Assembly: GCA_016704485.1 (NCBI GenBank)
Contig: JADJAA010000001.1
Span: forward strand, 2,046,001 to 2,110,000
Source of the DNA: Flavobacteriales bacterium
GTDB lineage: Bacteria > Bacteroidota > Bacteroidia > Flavobacteriales_F > PHOS-HE28
DNA length: 64,000 nt
Reading direction: 5' to 3'
Positions 1 through 8,744 of the stretch are shown piece by piece. Below the pieces are notes generated by a model. The model was not told the origin of the DNA, did no database searches, and saw only the letters and a program-made list of their open reading frames with translations. Position 1 is the stretch's first letter. The number at the start of each line of letters is the position of its first letter. Made by a program: the position numbers and the translations under genes.

Positions 1-212
1 CCCATGCCTAGAGCTGCGGTTTGTGCTGCATTCTCCATCAACCCGGCTTGTAGTAATACGCCGTTATGCACCAACACGTGATCAGCCGGTATGGTGAACG
101 CCGAGTTGAACGTGTCGTTCGTGGCACTTACCAAGGTGTCGATCAGCACGAATGGTGGCTTTTGTGGGATCAACGCAACAGCGTCGCTACCTGTCGCTAG
201 TGGGGTCTGCAT
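1..212 (-). CDS. 3-hydroxyacyl-ACP dehydratase (hotdog fold), N-terminal part only
   Basis: The first ~70 residues of a gene that leaves the window at its left edge. Reading down from an ATG at 212 gives an open frame with an ALIPQKPPFVLIDTLVSA stretch and later an LMENAAQTAA helix. This resembles the N-terminal half of the small hotdog dehydratases of aryl polyene clusters (ApeP/ApeI type), which remove water from 3-hydroxyacyl-ACP to make each double bond. The start lies inside the upstream acyltransferase gene (26-base overlap, different frame), as expected of a coupled operon, and no better start follows. The catalytic half is not visible, so activity cannot be judged. The family call is by motif and context. 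Confidence 0.72.
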   Translation of the reverse strand, partial: MQTPLATGSDAVALIPQKPPFVLIDTLVSATNDTFNSAFTIPADHVLVHNGVLLQAGLMENAAQTAALGM

Positions 213-1086
213 GTTGCCAAAAGTCATAATAATTGAACCATTGTAGTGGATACTTTTTCACGATGGCCTCGAATTCTTGAACATAGCGCTTGAAAATTTC
301 GTCGCGCGATGTGCCTGGTGGGATCTGATCGGAGCCGAAGAACGAATACTTCATAGGCCCCGTGCGAATGACGAACGGGATACAAACTGGAACCTTGTGT
401 GCTGCGGCCAACGCAAATGGACCTGCCGGAAATTCAGCTGGTGCCCCTAGGAAGTCCGCAGTGTAAACCCGTGATCCCGGTAGATTGCGATCACCGTGCA
501 TGCAGAGTACTTCGCCATCCATCAAGGCATTGTTCATCTTGAAAACGTGCGACATGTCCTTGCTCAATGGGATCATGTTAAAGCTCGCCGGTGAGAGCTC
601 GTTCTCCATAACGGCTTTTATGCGTTCGTCCTCCGCAGTAAGGAGTACTATGTTCACTTTTCCCGGATGACCCTTGAGAAAATGACTTGCGAATTCCCAG
701 TTTCCAACGTGCGCGCTCAGAAGCAATCCGCCTTTGTGCGCCCCGATCAAATCTGCTACACCTTGGCCATTCACCTTTTCCCACGTGTAGCGTGCTTCCA
801 GACCGGCTTGAACTGCTACTTTATCGATGATGTTGCGGCCCATCGCCATGTATGACCTGAAATAGTTGAGGCCCTTGATCCCCGGTACGATAGCGCGAAG
901 TCTAGCGAAATAGACACCCAAGGCTTTGTTGCTTTTCCACGATGTAAGCACGTACCATGGCACGACGAATCCAAGGACCAAATAGGCCGCTCGAACGCCG
1001 AGATTTCGAATAACGAAGATAAAGATCCGGTAGCCTAAAGGAAAACCTTTGCTTTTACCGGACCATTTGGGAGTTTTTTCACTCAC
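187..1086 (-). CDS. LpxL/HtrB-like lysophospholipid acyltransferase of the pigment cluster
   Basis: A 299-residue protein of the lipid A biosynthesis acyltransferase family. There is a hydrophobic N-terminal segment (about residues 20-45). The catalytic HX4E motif is in LLSAHVGNWEFA (about residue 126), and a GDRNLPGS segment further on matches the second conserved block. The family transfers an acyl chain from ACP to a hydroxyl or amino acceptor at the inner membrane. Here it overlaps the ACP gene upstream by 4 bases and a dehydratase downstream, so its donor is probably the cluster ACP. Homologues are regular members of aryl polyene/flexirubin clusters. It is one of several candidates for joining the polyene acid to an alcohol or resorcinol; the acceptor cannot be read from sequence. 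Confidence 0.85.
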   Translation of the reverse strand: MSEKTPKWSGKSKGFPLGYRIFIFVIRNLGVRAAYLVLGFVVPWYVLTSWKSNKALGVYFARLRAIVPGIKGLNYFRSYMAMGRNIIDKVAVQAGLEARYTWEKVNGQGVADLIGAHKGGLLLSAHVGNWEFASHFLKGHPGKVNIVLLTAEDERIKAVMENELSPASFNMIPLSKDMSHVFKMNNALMDGEVLCMHGDRNLPGSRVYTADFLGAPAEFPAGPFALAAAHKVPVCIPFVIRTGPMKYSFFGSDQIPPGTSRDEIFKRYVQEFEAIVKKYPLQWFNYYDFWQHADPTSDR

Positions 1087-1340
1087 GCTTTCGCCGCTAA
1101 TTCCTCCTCAATGTGATCGTAGAAATCGGAAAAAGTGACGAGCTTCATGAACTGTTCACCTTTCATTTTCATCCCGAAATTCTGTTCGATGACCACTACG
1201 AGATCCACATAATCCAAGCTATCCAATGCCAAAGTTTCTTTCATCGGTGCCTCAGGCGTAATGGTGCTTGGGTCCACTTCGAATTCTTCGCTAAGGAATT
1301 TAATTGTAGTGGCTTCGATGTCTTGTCGTGTAAGGCTCAT
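1083..1340 (-). CDS. acyl carrier protein
   Basis: An 85-residue, acidic, helical protein with the phosphopantetheine site LALDSLDYVDLVV; the modified serine is S41. It carries the growing polyene chain as a thioester. The gene sits 4 bases after the ketosynthase gene and overlaps the acyltransferase by 4 bases, so the three are almost certainly cotranslated. The position inside the pigment operon argues against the housekeeping fatty-acid ACP. Known aryl polyene systems use two ACPs; only this one is inside the window. Confidence 0.93.
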   Translation of the reverse strand: MSLTRQDIEATTIKFLSEEFEVDPSTITPEAPMKETLALDSLDYVDLVVVIEQNFGMKMKGEQFMKLVTFSDFYDHIEEELAAKA

Positions 1341-1344
1341 AAGG

Positions 1345-2571
1345 TCAATCCGAGTAGCGTTCTATGATCAATGTGGAGTTCGTTCCGCCGAAGCCGAACG
1401 AGTTGGTCAGGAATCTATTGAATTGCTTTTCCAGGGTAGTTGTTACCAAATTCAGCTTGGCACTATCCTCGTCAGGCGTGTGCAAGTTAATATTAGGAGC
1501 AATAAATCCACCTAAAAGCATCAACATGGAGTAGACCACCTCACTCGCACCGGCCATCCAACATTCATGACCGGTCATGCTTTTGGTGCTACTGACGAAC
1601 GGTCTCGTAGCTCCGAAAACGGCATCCAAGGCTTGCGCCTCAATACGATCGCCAACGGGTGTACTTGTTGCGTGTGCATTGACGTAATCGATGTCTGCTG
1701 GTGATAGATCAGCCATTTTCAACGCCATGTTCAATGCCCTGACCTGACCATCCAGATCGGGATCCGAAATGTGCCCGCCGTTACTGCTGAAACCATAGGC
1801 TTTTATTTCTCCTAGGATAGTTGCACCGCGTGCTTTGGCTGAACTTAAACTCTCGATGACCAATGCTGCGGCTCCGCCACTCGGGATAAGGCCATCGCGA
1901 CCTGCATCAAAAGGACTCGAAGCCTTGGTCGGTTCACTTTCTTTTATGCTGAACGCTGATATGCCATCGAAGCTTCCGAAGGTGTACTTGTTCACTTCCT
2001 GGGCTCCACCGCAGATAACCATGTGTTGGAGGCCTTGCTTAATGAGCAAGTAGCCAATACCAATGGAGTGTGATCCACTGGCACATGCTCCACTGAGCGT
2101 GAAGTTGATCCCTCGAAGCTTCAGGATGGTTGCCAAATTCATGGTGACCGTACTGTTCATGCCTTGAAAAACAGATCCGGACCCAACGAATGCAGTGTCT
2201 TTTTTCTCGCGAATGGTATCCACGGATTCGATCACTGCCAAGGCACTGCTATCGTTACCGAAAATGATGCCTACTTCATTCGCTTCACAATACGGAATAT
2301 CGATCCCCGCTTGTTTCATTGCTTGCTCAGTGGCTTCGTAAGCATAGTTGGCCTGCTCGGCCATGCCGATCCTTTGCCTGCGATTCAAACGGCTTTTCAG
2401 ATCTGGTGTTGGTACTGTTCCGGTCAGCGCGCTGCGATATCCAAGTTCCTTGCGCTCTTCGGAGAAAATAATTCCTGACTTTCCAGCACGCAATGATGCC
2501 TCCACTTCGGCCAACGTGGTGCCCAAACAACTCCAAAGCCCCATACCTGTTATGACAACGCGCTCTTCCAT
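1345..2571 (-). CDS. beta-ketoacyl-ACP synthase (FabB/FabF type)
   Basis: A 408-residue elongating ketosynthase with the complete Cys-His-His set: C163 in LSGACASGS, the first His in VNAHATST, and the second in KSMTGHECW. The C-terminal GFGGTNS loop is also present. It performs decarboxylative Claisen condensation of malonyl-ACP onto the aryl-acyl chain. It lies 9 bases after the ketoreductase and 4 bases before the ACP in the minus-strand operon. The cluster holds a second KS paired with a chain-length-factor-like partner at 23274-25534. This solo enzyme is therefore more likely the counterpart of ApeR in aryl polyene clusters, or a supplier of the resorcinol alkyl chain; the two roles cannot be separated by sequence alone. 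Confidence 0.92.
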   Translation of the reverse strand: MEERVVITGMGLWSCLGTTLAEVEASLRAGKSGIIFSEERKELGYRSALTGTVPTPDLKSRLNRRQRIGMAEQANYAYEATEQAMKQAGIDIPYCEANEVGIIFGNDSSALAVIESVDTIREKKDTAFVGSGSVFQGMNSTVTMNLATILKLRGINFTLSGACASGSHSIGIGYLLIKQGLQHMVICGGAQEVNKYTFGSFDGISAFSIKESEPTKASSPFDAGRDGLIPSGGAAALVIESLSSAKARGATILGEIKAYGFSSNGGHISDPDLDGQVRALNMALKMADLSPADIDYVNAHATSTPVGDRIEAQALDAVFGATRPFVSSTKSMTGHECWMAGASEVVYSMLMLLGGFIAPNINLHTPDEDSAKLNLVTTTLEKQFNRFLTNSFGFGGTNSTLIIERYSD

Positions 2572-2580
2572 TCTTTAATT

Positions 2581-3330
2581 CTACGAGTGCATTCCTCCGT
2601 TTACGTGGATCACTTCACCCGTGATATATGCCGCTTCAGCAGACGCCAAAAAGCCAACAATGCTAGCAACTTCCTCTGGTTTTCCGAAACGCCCCATCGG
2701 TACCAATTGTTTCAGTTGTGCTTCGTCCAGATCCTTGGTCATATCACTGGTAATGAACCCTGGAGCTACCGCATTCACGGTAATGTTCCGTTTGGCAATT
2801 TCTTGCGCCAATGAGCGCGTTGCGCCAATGATGCCTGCCTTTGCTGCGCTGTAATTGGTCTGGCCTGGTACTCCCTTGGTTCCGCTTAAGGAGACCACAT
2901 TGATGATGCGGCCATAGCGCTGTCGCACAAGACCTTGCAGAACAGCTGTGGTTACATTGAAGAATCCGTTCAAGTGCGTGTTGATCACTTCGTGCCAATC
3001 GGCTGGCTCCATAAAGACAAGAAGGTTGTCCCGTGTAATACCGGCATTATTGATCAATACTTCCAGCCTCGCCTCTGGATGGGCCGATCGCCACGCATCC
3101 ACACCGGACTTGACCGCCTCTGGATCTTTTACATCGAAGGGAGCAAGGAATACATCAACGCCCATCTCCTTCAGCTCTACAGCAGCGGCTTCAGCAGCTT
3201 CTTGGTTACTCGCGTAGTTCAGCACGATGCTGAGACCATGCTTGCGCGCCAACTCGAGTGCAATTGCACGACCAATGCCACGGGATCCACCCGTGACCAA
3301 TGCCCATTTTGCTGTTTTTACTTCTGCCAT
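2581..3330 (-). CDS. 3-oxoacyl-ACP reductase, FabG-like SDR
   Basis: A 249-residue classical short-chain dehydrogenase. The NAD(P) loop TGGSRGIG is near residues 14-21, NNAG near 91, the catalytic serine in VVSLSG, the YxxxK pair in NYSAAKAG, and the C-terminus ends in ITGEVIHVNGG. It reduces the 3-keto group after each condensation (the ApeQ role). Its start lies 13 bases inside the end of the ammonia-lyase gene, so the two are translationally coupled. Length and motifs are standard. Assignment to polyene rather than general fatty-acid synthesis is inferred from the operon. Confidence 0.93.
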   Translation of the reverse strand: MAEVKTAKWALVTGGSRGIGRAIALELARKHGLSIVLNYASNQEAAEAAAVELKEMGVDVFLAPFDVKDPEAVKSGVDAWRSAHPEARLEVLINNAGITRDNLLVFMEPADWHEVINTHLNGFFNVTTAVLQGLVRQRYGRIINVVSLSGTKGVPGQTNYSAAKAGIIGATRSLAQEIAKRNITVNAVAPGFITSDMTKDLDEAQLKQLVPMGRFGKPEEVASIVGFLASAEAAYITGEVIHVNGGMHS

Positions 3331-4856
3331 GCTGGGATGGGTCGGAAGATCGCTCGTTCAACGGCTTCTATGCACATTGATGGAGCACTTTTGGATGTGA
3401 TGGCATCGCTGGCTTTGCGCACCTTATTGTAGAAATCAACACTCGGTCCAGAGAGCTTTTTCATCTCACCGCTGATGTCCACGGCCTGTGCGACCGCCAA
3501 GGCCTGAATGGCCATTACGCGATCCGTATTATTGAGCACGCGTGTCGTTGCATTGGCAGCATTCGTACCCATGCTCACAATGTCCTGGTTGTCGTTGTTG
3601 TTAGGGATACTATGCACGTACAACGATGTTGAAAGTGCCTGGTTCTCTGCCGTGGTGCTGGTCGCAGTGAATTGCATGCCCTGCATTCCGAGTGTGATGC
3701 CAGGCCGTTCCATATTGAGGAATGCCGGGAAACGTTGGTTCACCTTATCGTTCATCAGGAAATTGAGCTGACGTTCGCTCAACATGCACATTTTTACTAC
3801 GGCCAATCGTAGTTTATCCATTTCCAAAGCAACTTGATCACCGTGGAAGTTACCGCCATGGTAAACGCCGCTTTCAGGGTCGGTCAGCGGATTATCATCC
3901 ACAGAATGCAATTCGTTCAACAATACTTTCTCGGCATTGCGAATGGTATCCAGAATTGGTCCTAGGATCTGCGGAATGCAGCGGATGCTGTAATGTTCTT
4001 GAACGATCTCGGTGAAGACGCCTTCTGTATTCACCTCTTCCTTGCCCGCATAATGATGGCTGCTGCGATCGCGTGTCAATTCGGACCCTTCGATATGAGC
4101 GCGCATGCGTTGGGCTACCTCCTGCTGACCAAGGTGGAATTTGGCACCATTCAATTTGGCACTCAAATGATCATCCCATGAATTCAGGATCTCCGTCATC
4201 ACGGATCCCATGGCAATAGCGTTATCCAGCAAACGATAAGCGTGGTGAATGTTGAGCAACCCGATCCCTGTCATACAGGCGGTGCCGTTCAATATGGCAA
4301 GTCCGTCGCGAAGGCCCAATTCAACCGGCTTCAATCCAGCTTTCTTCAGGATATTTGCCATGGTATCCTTTTGGTCTTTGTAGGTTCCGAAACCTTCGCC
4401 GATAAGGCCCAAACCCAAGTGTGCTTGTTGCACAAGATCACCACTGGCTCCAACACCGCCTAATTCAGGTACACGTGGACAAATACCAAGGTTCAAATAA
4501 TTCGTTAACCCTTCGAGAACACCATGTGTAACGGCAGACCCACCTTTCAAGAAAGTGACGGCACGTACCAATAACATGGCCCGAACAGCTTCATCCGGAA
4601 GGTCTGCACCTGCACCGGAAGAGTGGCTGCGAACCAGATTATACTGCAACGAAGACCGATCGGCCTCTGGAATGGCCCGCTGTGCCATGGGGCCGAACCC
4701 CGTGTTAATGCCGTAGATGACCTTGCCTTCCGCATATTTCTTCAAATATGCATGCGATTTATCCGCAACGCCCAGCTCAGCCTTGCTAGGCTTGAAGGAT
4801 GCGTTCTTCAACACAATGTCGATAAAACCGTTCAGATCCATTCTTTCCACTGCCAT
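3318..4856 (-). CDS. aromatic amino acid ammonia lyase (HAL/TAL/PAL family)
   Basis: A 512-residue MIO-dependent lyase. The A137-S138-G139 tripeptide that cyclises into the MIO cofactor is in GGVGASGDLVQQAH, and the catalytic tyrosine is in VIYGINTGFG. It is the first gene of the minus-strand pigment operon, with no hut genes nearby, which points to making an aryl acid starter (coumarate or cinnamate type) by deaminating tyrosine or phenylalanine. The substrate-selectivity pair in NLVRSHSSG is Ser-His (77-78). That is the pair I recall for histidine lyases; the classical Rhodobacter tyrosine lyase has His-Leu there. Substrate is therefore less certain than family. The start is the first ATG after a plausible promoter at 4897-4904. 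Confidence 0.9.
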   Translation of the reverse strand: MAVERMDLNGFIDIVLKNASFKPSKAELGVADKSHAYLKKYAEGKVIYGINTGFGPMAQRAIPEADRSSLQYNLVRSHSSGAGADLPDEAVRAMLLVRAVTFLKGGSAVTHGVLEGLTNYLNLGICPRVPELGGVGASGDLVQQAHLGLGLIGEGFGTYKDQKDTMANILKKAGLKPVELGLRDGLAILNGTACMTGIGLLNIHHAYRLLDNAIAMGSVMTEILNSWDDHLSAKLNGAKFHLGQQEVAQRMRAHIEGSELTRDRSSHHYAGKEEVNTEGVFTEIVQEHYSIRCIPQILGPILDTIRNAEKVLLNELHSVDDNPLTDPESGVYHGGNFHGDQVALEMDKLRLAVVKMCMLSERQLNFLMNDKVNQRFPAFLNMERPGITLGMQGMQFTATSTTAENQALSTSLYVHSIPNNNDNQDIVSMGTNAANATTRVLNNTDRVMAIQALAVAQAVDISGEMKKLSGPSVDFYNKVRKASDAITSKSAPSMCIEAVERAIFRPIPAWQK

Positions 4857-4896
4857 TGTCGTTTTGTGGTGGTGCCCTTTTTTTTAATAAGGGTGG

Positions 4897-4904
4897 CGAA
4901 GTTA
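4897..4904 (-). promoter_or_regulatory. probable -7 element for the ammonia-lyase operon
   Basis: Reads TAACTTCG on the minus strand, one base off the Bacteroidota consensus TAnnTTTG, about 40 bases before the ATG at 4856. A small CCCTT/AAGGG inverted repeat with an A/T loop (4875-4893) lies in the leader. No convincing TTTG -33 box is seen. Confidence 0.45.
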
Positions 4905-4925
4905 ACCTGTTCTTGGATATTGCCA

Positions 4926-4933
4926 TAAGTTTA
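4926..4933 (+). promoter_or_regulatory. possible -7 element for the MMPL fusion gene
   Basis: TAAGTTTA, one mismatch from TAnnTTTG, 13 bases before the GTG start at 4947 and 25 before the alternative ATG at 4959. With 4897-4904 it would make a compact divergent promoter of under 40 bases. Confidence 0.35.
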
Positions 4934-4946
4934 CCCACGGAGCCGG

Positions 4947-7900
4947 GTGGCAGTGGTAATGGGTGAATTGGTAGCACGAGTTTATGATCGAACGAAAGGG
5001 CTGCGCTGGATATGGGTGTTCCTTGTGCTGGCGGTTATTGCCGCCTCGTTGTGGTCAGCTTCCCGCGCACGCTTCAGCGAGGACCTATTTGATGCCCTGC
5101 CACGCGAAAGAACGCTGGATAACTACAGGACCCTGTTGGATGCTTCGGGCAGTACCGGACGGATCGTTGTTGGTTTTTCAGGTAATGATACCGTGTCTAT
5201 GGATAGCCTTTCGGCCCATGCCGATCGGTCCGTTCATTTCTTGCAGACCACGAATGGAGATCTCGTGGATAGCGTTTTCTTTCGGCCGGACCCCACTGGT
5301 TTTCAAACTGCGGTTACCGAGGTTCGGAAGAACTTGCCTTTGTACGCAGATAGCGGTGTTATAGCAACTGTGGCGCATTGGGATAGTGTAGCACTGTTGA
5401 ATGCTTTCGCCGACTTGCGTAATGATCTCGCTCGGCCTGGTGCCGAAATGGATGCGGACCGGATCGTTCTGGACCCTTTTGGTCTGTCCGATCCGTTGAT
5501 CGATCGCGTTATGCGTTCCGCCATACTCGGAGGAATGGCCGTGATCGATGGGCAATTATTCACAACTGATAGCGCTATGGCGGTGGTGGTAGTGATGCCT
5601 AGTGCCACAGGGATCACCCGGGGAAAGGAATTGATGCAAGCGATCAACGGCGCGATCGGTAATGGTCCTACAACCAATTTTACCGGTACTGCCTTTGGTG
5701 CAGTGCCAATGGCTGTGGCAAACGCTGACCGCATTGCGGACGACGCAACAATGACCAGCATTGTAGCCGTTCTACTGATCATTGGGTTGCTGATCTGGAG
5801 GTATCGTAGTGTACGTATTCCGCTGCTCTTCTTTGTGCCTCCCGCAGTAGGTTTTATCATTGGTCTGGGTGCAATTGCTGCGGTTCGACCTGTCATATCC
5901 GCTTTGTCATTGGGTGCTAGCGCAGCGCTGCTTGGTATCGCGTTGGATTATTGCTTTCACTTCTTTACGCATCTGAAACATACAGGTAGCATACGAGCAA
6001 CATTGAAGGACGTGGCGGGTCCGATGTTACTCGGTTGTTTTACGACCGTGCTGGCCTTCGCTGCACTCTCTTTCGTAGGTAGCCGGATCTTAGCGGACCT
6101 GGGTTTCATCGCAGCATTTTTATTGATCGGTGCGGCATTGACCGTTCTGTTCGTCCTTCCACATTTTGCTCCGGTTCCGCAACACACTGCTGCGGTCAAT
6201 GAAATTGTTGCTGAACCAAAGAAGGGCAGTGCGCTTTGGAACCTGCTCTTCATTGGTGCTGTTACTGCCGTGTTGCTGCCCTTTGTGAACCGAGTGAGCT
6301 ACGACAATAACCCGGAGCACATAAGTTACATATCGCCGGAAATGAGTGCTGTTCGGGATAGGATCGAAGGTGACACGGCACGTGCGGTTCCTCTGTTCTG
6401 GTCGGCAACCGGTGCGAATGAAGAGGAAGCAAGGCAAGCCCTCGAAAATTCTGTTGATCACGTGCGAAGAACCATGGTCGGTTCCATTACGGAACAAGCA
6501 GCAATGCCCACGGATCTTTGGCCTTCAAACGAACGTGCGACGGTTCGAGTTGCAAATTGGAAGGCATCCTTTCATGGTGAAGGAGGAGACCGGTTCAAAA
6601 GATGGTTCGTGAATGCTGCAATTCAGAACGGGTTTACTCCTGATGCCTTCGATCCATTCCTTGATCAATTGGACGTGGATCAAGTACGAAGACCTGCCGA
6701 AGTAGTTCGTATGATCGGCGATGCCGTATTGGTCCATGGATCGGATAGCGTAACGATCGCGGGGCGAATGCTTCTTCCACCGGATGAGATCGCAGCGCTG
6801 GAACCCATGGTCGGTTCAATGAAGAATACCAGCGTGTTGCATCGTGGAATGCTCAGTGAGCGCATACAAGAGCTTGTCGGTAGTGATCTGAATGCGATCC
6901 TCTGGCGCACTTCACTGATCGTATTCATTGTGCTGTTGCTCACCTACGGTCGTATCGAACTGGCGCTGCTTACGTTCTTGCCGATGGCACTTGGGTGGTT
7001 CTGGATCCTGGGCATCTGTGGACTTTTTGGGATCCAATTCAACTTGGTGAATATTCTGGTCTGCACGTTCGTTTTCGGTTTGGGAGATGACTATTGTATT
7101 TTCACGACGGAAGGCCTGCTTGCGCGATACAAGACCGGGGTGGATCATACCCGTTCCTATCGGAATGCCGTGGTACTTTCGGTAGTTACTACGATCATCG
7201 GTACGGGTGTGCTGCTCTTCGCTGAGCATCCCGCTTTGCGTTCCATCGCGACCCTTAGTGTGATCGGAATGGTGGTCCTGCTTGTTATTTCGTTGACCGT
7301 ACAACCCGTTCTTTTCCGCTTGTTCATTGGTGGTCGTGCGGCCGCCGGTAAGCAACCGTTCACGTTATTCTCATTCCTGATCTCCGGTTTTGCATTCCTG
7401 TACTTTTTGATCGGTTGCATCCTTACAGCGTTGATCTGGTTGTTGCTATTGATCTTCCCTGCCCCGAAGAGAATAAAGCAGCATTGGCTCCGGCATGTGC
7501 TACGAGCCTTCACTGGGTCGCTTGTTTATGCGATGGCGAATACGAGCAAGGATATTCAAGGATACGTACCGGCGATCAAAGATCAACCAGCGATCATCAT
7601 CGCAAATCATGCTTCGTTCATCGACATTCTCGCTATGCTTATGTTCTCATCCAACGTGGTGATGATGACCAACCGTTGGGTATGGAATAGCCCATTCTTC
7701 GGCAGAGCAGTTCGCTATGCAGGTTACCTCAGGACGGAAGATGGAGTGGAGGTGAACACTGAACGCGTTCGTGAAGCGATGGCTCAAGGTCTTTCAGTAA
7801 TCATTTTCCCTGAAGGAACACGTACGAAGGATGGAACGATCGGTCGGTTCCATAAAGGGGCGTTCCATATTGCGGAAGCACTGCAAGTGCCAATAGTTCC

Positions 7901-8744
7901 CGTAGTTCTACATGGTTTCGGAAAAGCAATGTCCAAGAATGACGCGTTGTTGAAGAATGCGTTATTGACGATCCGCACGTTGCCCGTGATCCAACCAAGC
8001 GACCCACAGTTCGGTGAAGGTGATCGTGAACGCACCAAGAAGATCAGCGCATGGTATAAAGCAAAGTACGAAGAGATCAGAAGTACCAAGGAAGGACCCG
8101 TCTGGTACCATGAACAGTTGATGCGGAACTTCATGTACAAAGGCCCTGTGCTGGAATGGCATACGCGTATTAAAGCACGCATGGATGCTGGTCTCCATGA
8201 TCTTTTGCACAAGCGGATCCCCATAGATGCCCGCATCGTTGACCTTGGTAGCGGCCACGGCATGGTGAGTTTTTTATTGGGCTGGAGTGCTCCGGATCGA
8301 GTTATTCAAGGGTACGAGCGCGATGCCGACAAGGTGGCGATCGCCAACAACGCATATAGCAGAAGCCCCAACGTAACATTCTCCGTTGCTGACCTTGAAG
8401 GCTTGATACCGCCGCCTGCGGATGCATACATTCTGAAGGATGTGCTGCACTACCTTCCACCAATTGAACAGCGTGAACTCATTCTGGCATGCGCTAAGGA
8501 ACTTTCACCCAAGGGTGCGATCTTTGTACGTGATGGTTTTGCAGCGAACGATGAGCGGCACGATAGAACGAAAAGAACCGAGCGTTACTCCGTTGGGCTA
8601 GGTTTCAATCAAGCCAAGGGTGAGTTGCATTTCATGACCAAGGAAGGAATTGTGGCCATTGCTAAGGAAGCTGGACTGAACGTGGAGTGGGCCACCAAGG
8701 AAATGCGAACATCGAATGAATTAGTGATCTTGACAAAGGGATGA
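4947..8744 (+). CDS. trifunctional MMPL exporter / lysophospholipid acyltransferase / SAM methyltransferase
   Basis: A 1265-residue fusion. Residues ~20-840 are an RND/MMPL-type transporter: one N-terminal helix, a periplasmic loop, a helix bundle, then a second loop and second bundle. Residues ~870-1050 are a PlsC-like acyltransferase with HX4D in NHASFIDIL (~888) and the FPEGTRTKDG block (~953). Residues ~1080-1265 are a class I methyltransferase with SAM loop VDLGSGHGMVSF (~1097) and AYILKDVLHYLP. This architecture is known from Bacteroidota pigment clusters. The transporter could extrude the pigment or its precursor while the other domains acylate and O-methylate it; the order of steps is inference. 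It overlaps the next gene by 4 bases (ATGA). The start is ambiguous: GTG 4947, with ATG 4959 equally plausible. Confidence 0.9.
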   Translation: MAVVMGELVARVYDRTKGLRWIWVFLVLAVIAASLWSASRARFSEDLFDALPRERTLDNYRTLLDASGSTGRIVVGFSGNDTVSMDSLSAHADRSVHFLQTTNGDLVDSVFFRPDPTGFQTAVTEVRKNLPLYADSGVIATVAHWDSVALLNAFADLRNDLARPGAEMDADRIVLDPFGLSDPLIDRVMRSAILGGMAVIDGQLFTTDSAMAVVVVMPSATGITRGKELMQAINGAIGNGPTTNFTGTAFGAVPMAVANADRIADDATMTSIVAVLLIIGLLIWRYRSVRIPLLFFVPPAVGFIIGLGAIAAVRPVISALSLGASAALLGIALDYCFHFFTHLKHTGSIRATLKDVAGPMLLGCFTTVLAFAALSFVGSRILADLGFIAAFLLIGAALTVLFVLPHFAPVPQHTAAVNEIVAEPKKGSALWNLLFIGAVTAVLLPFVNRVSYDNNPEHISYISPEMSAVRDRIEGDTARAVPLFWSATGANEEEARQALENSVDHVRRTMVGSITEQAAMPTDLWPSNERATVRVANWKASFHGEGGDRFKRWFVNAAIQNGFTPDAFDPFLDQLDVDQVRRPAEVVRMIGDAVLVHGSDSVTIAGRMLLPPDEIAALEPMVGSMKNTSVLHRGMLSERIQELVGSDLNAILWRTSLIVFIVLLLTYGRIELALLTFLPMALGWFWILGICGLFGIQFNLVNILVCTFVFGLGDDYCIFTTEGLLARYKTGVDHTRSYRNAVVLSVVTTIIGTGVLLFAEHPALRSIATLSVIGMVVLLVISLTVQPVLFRLFIGGRAAAGKQPFTLFSFLISGFAFLYFLIGCILTALIWLLLLIFPAPKRIKQHWLRHVLRAFTGSLVYAMANTSKDIQGYVPAIKDQPAIIIANHASFIDILAMLMFSSNVVMMTNRWVWNSPFFGRAVRYAGYLRTEDGVEVNTERVREAMAQGLSVIIFPEGTRTKDGTIGRFHKGAFHIAEALQVPIVPVVLHGFGKAMSKNDALLKNALLTIRTLPVIQPSDPQFGEGDRERTKKISAWYKAKYEEIRSTKEGPVWYHEQLMRNFMYKGPVLEWHTRIKARMDAGLHDLLHKRIPIDARIVDLGSGHGMVSFLLGWSAPDRVIQGYERDADKVAIANNAYSRSPNVTFSVADLEGLIPPPADAYILKDVLHYLPPIEQRELILACAKELSPKGAIFVRDGFAANDERHDRTKRTERYSVGLGFNQAKGELHFMTKEGIVAIAKEAGLNVEWATKEMRTSNELVILTKG

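Noticed and set aside
3318..4856. Histidine catabolic hutH
   Set aside because: No hutU, hutI or other hut genes; it is the first gene of a pigment operon.
5303..5896. Antisense open frame of 197 codons inside the MMPL gene
   Set aside because: It is a shadow of a strongly coding frame; composition is not protein-like and it has no start context.
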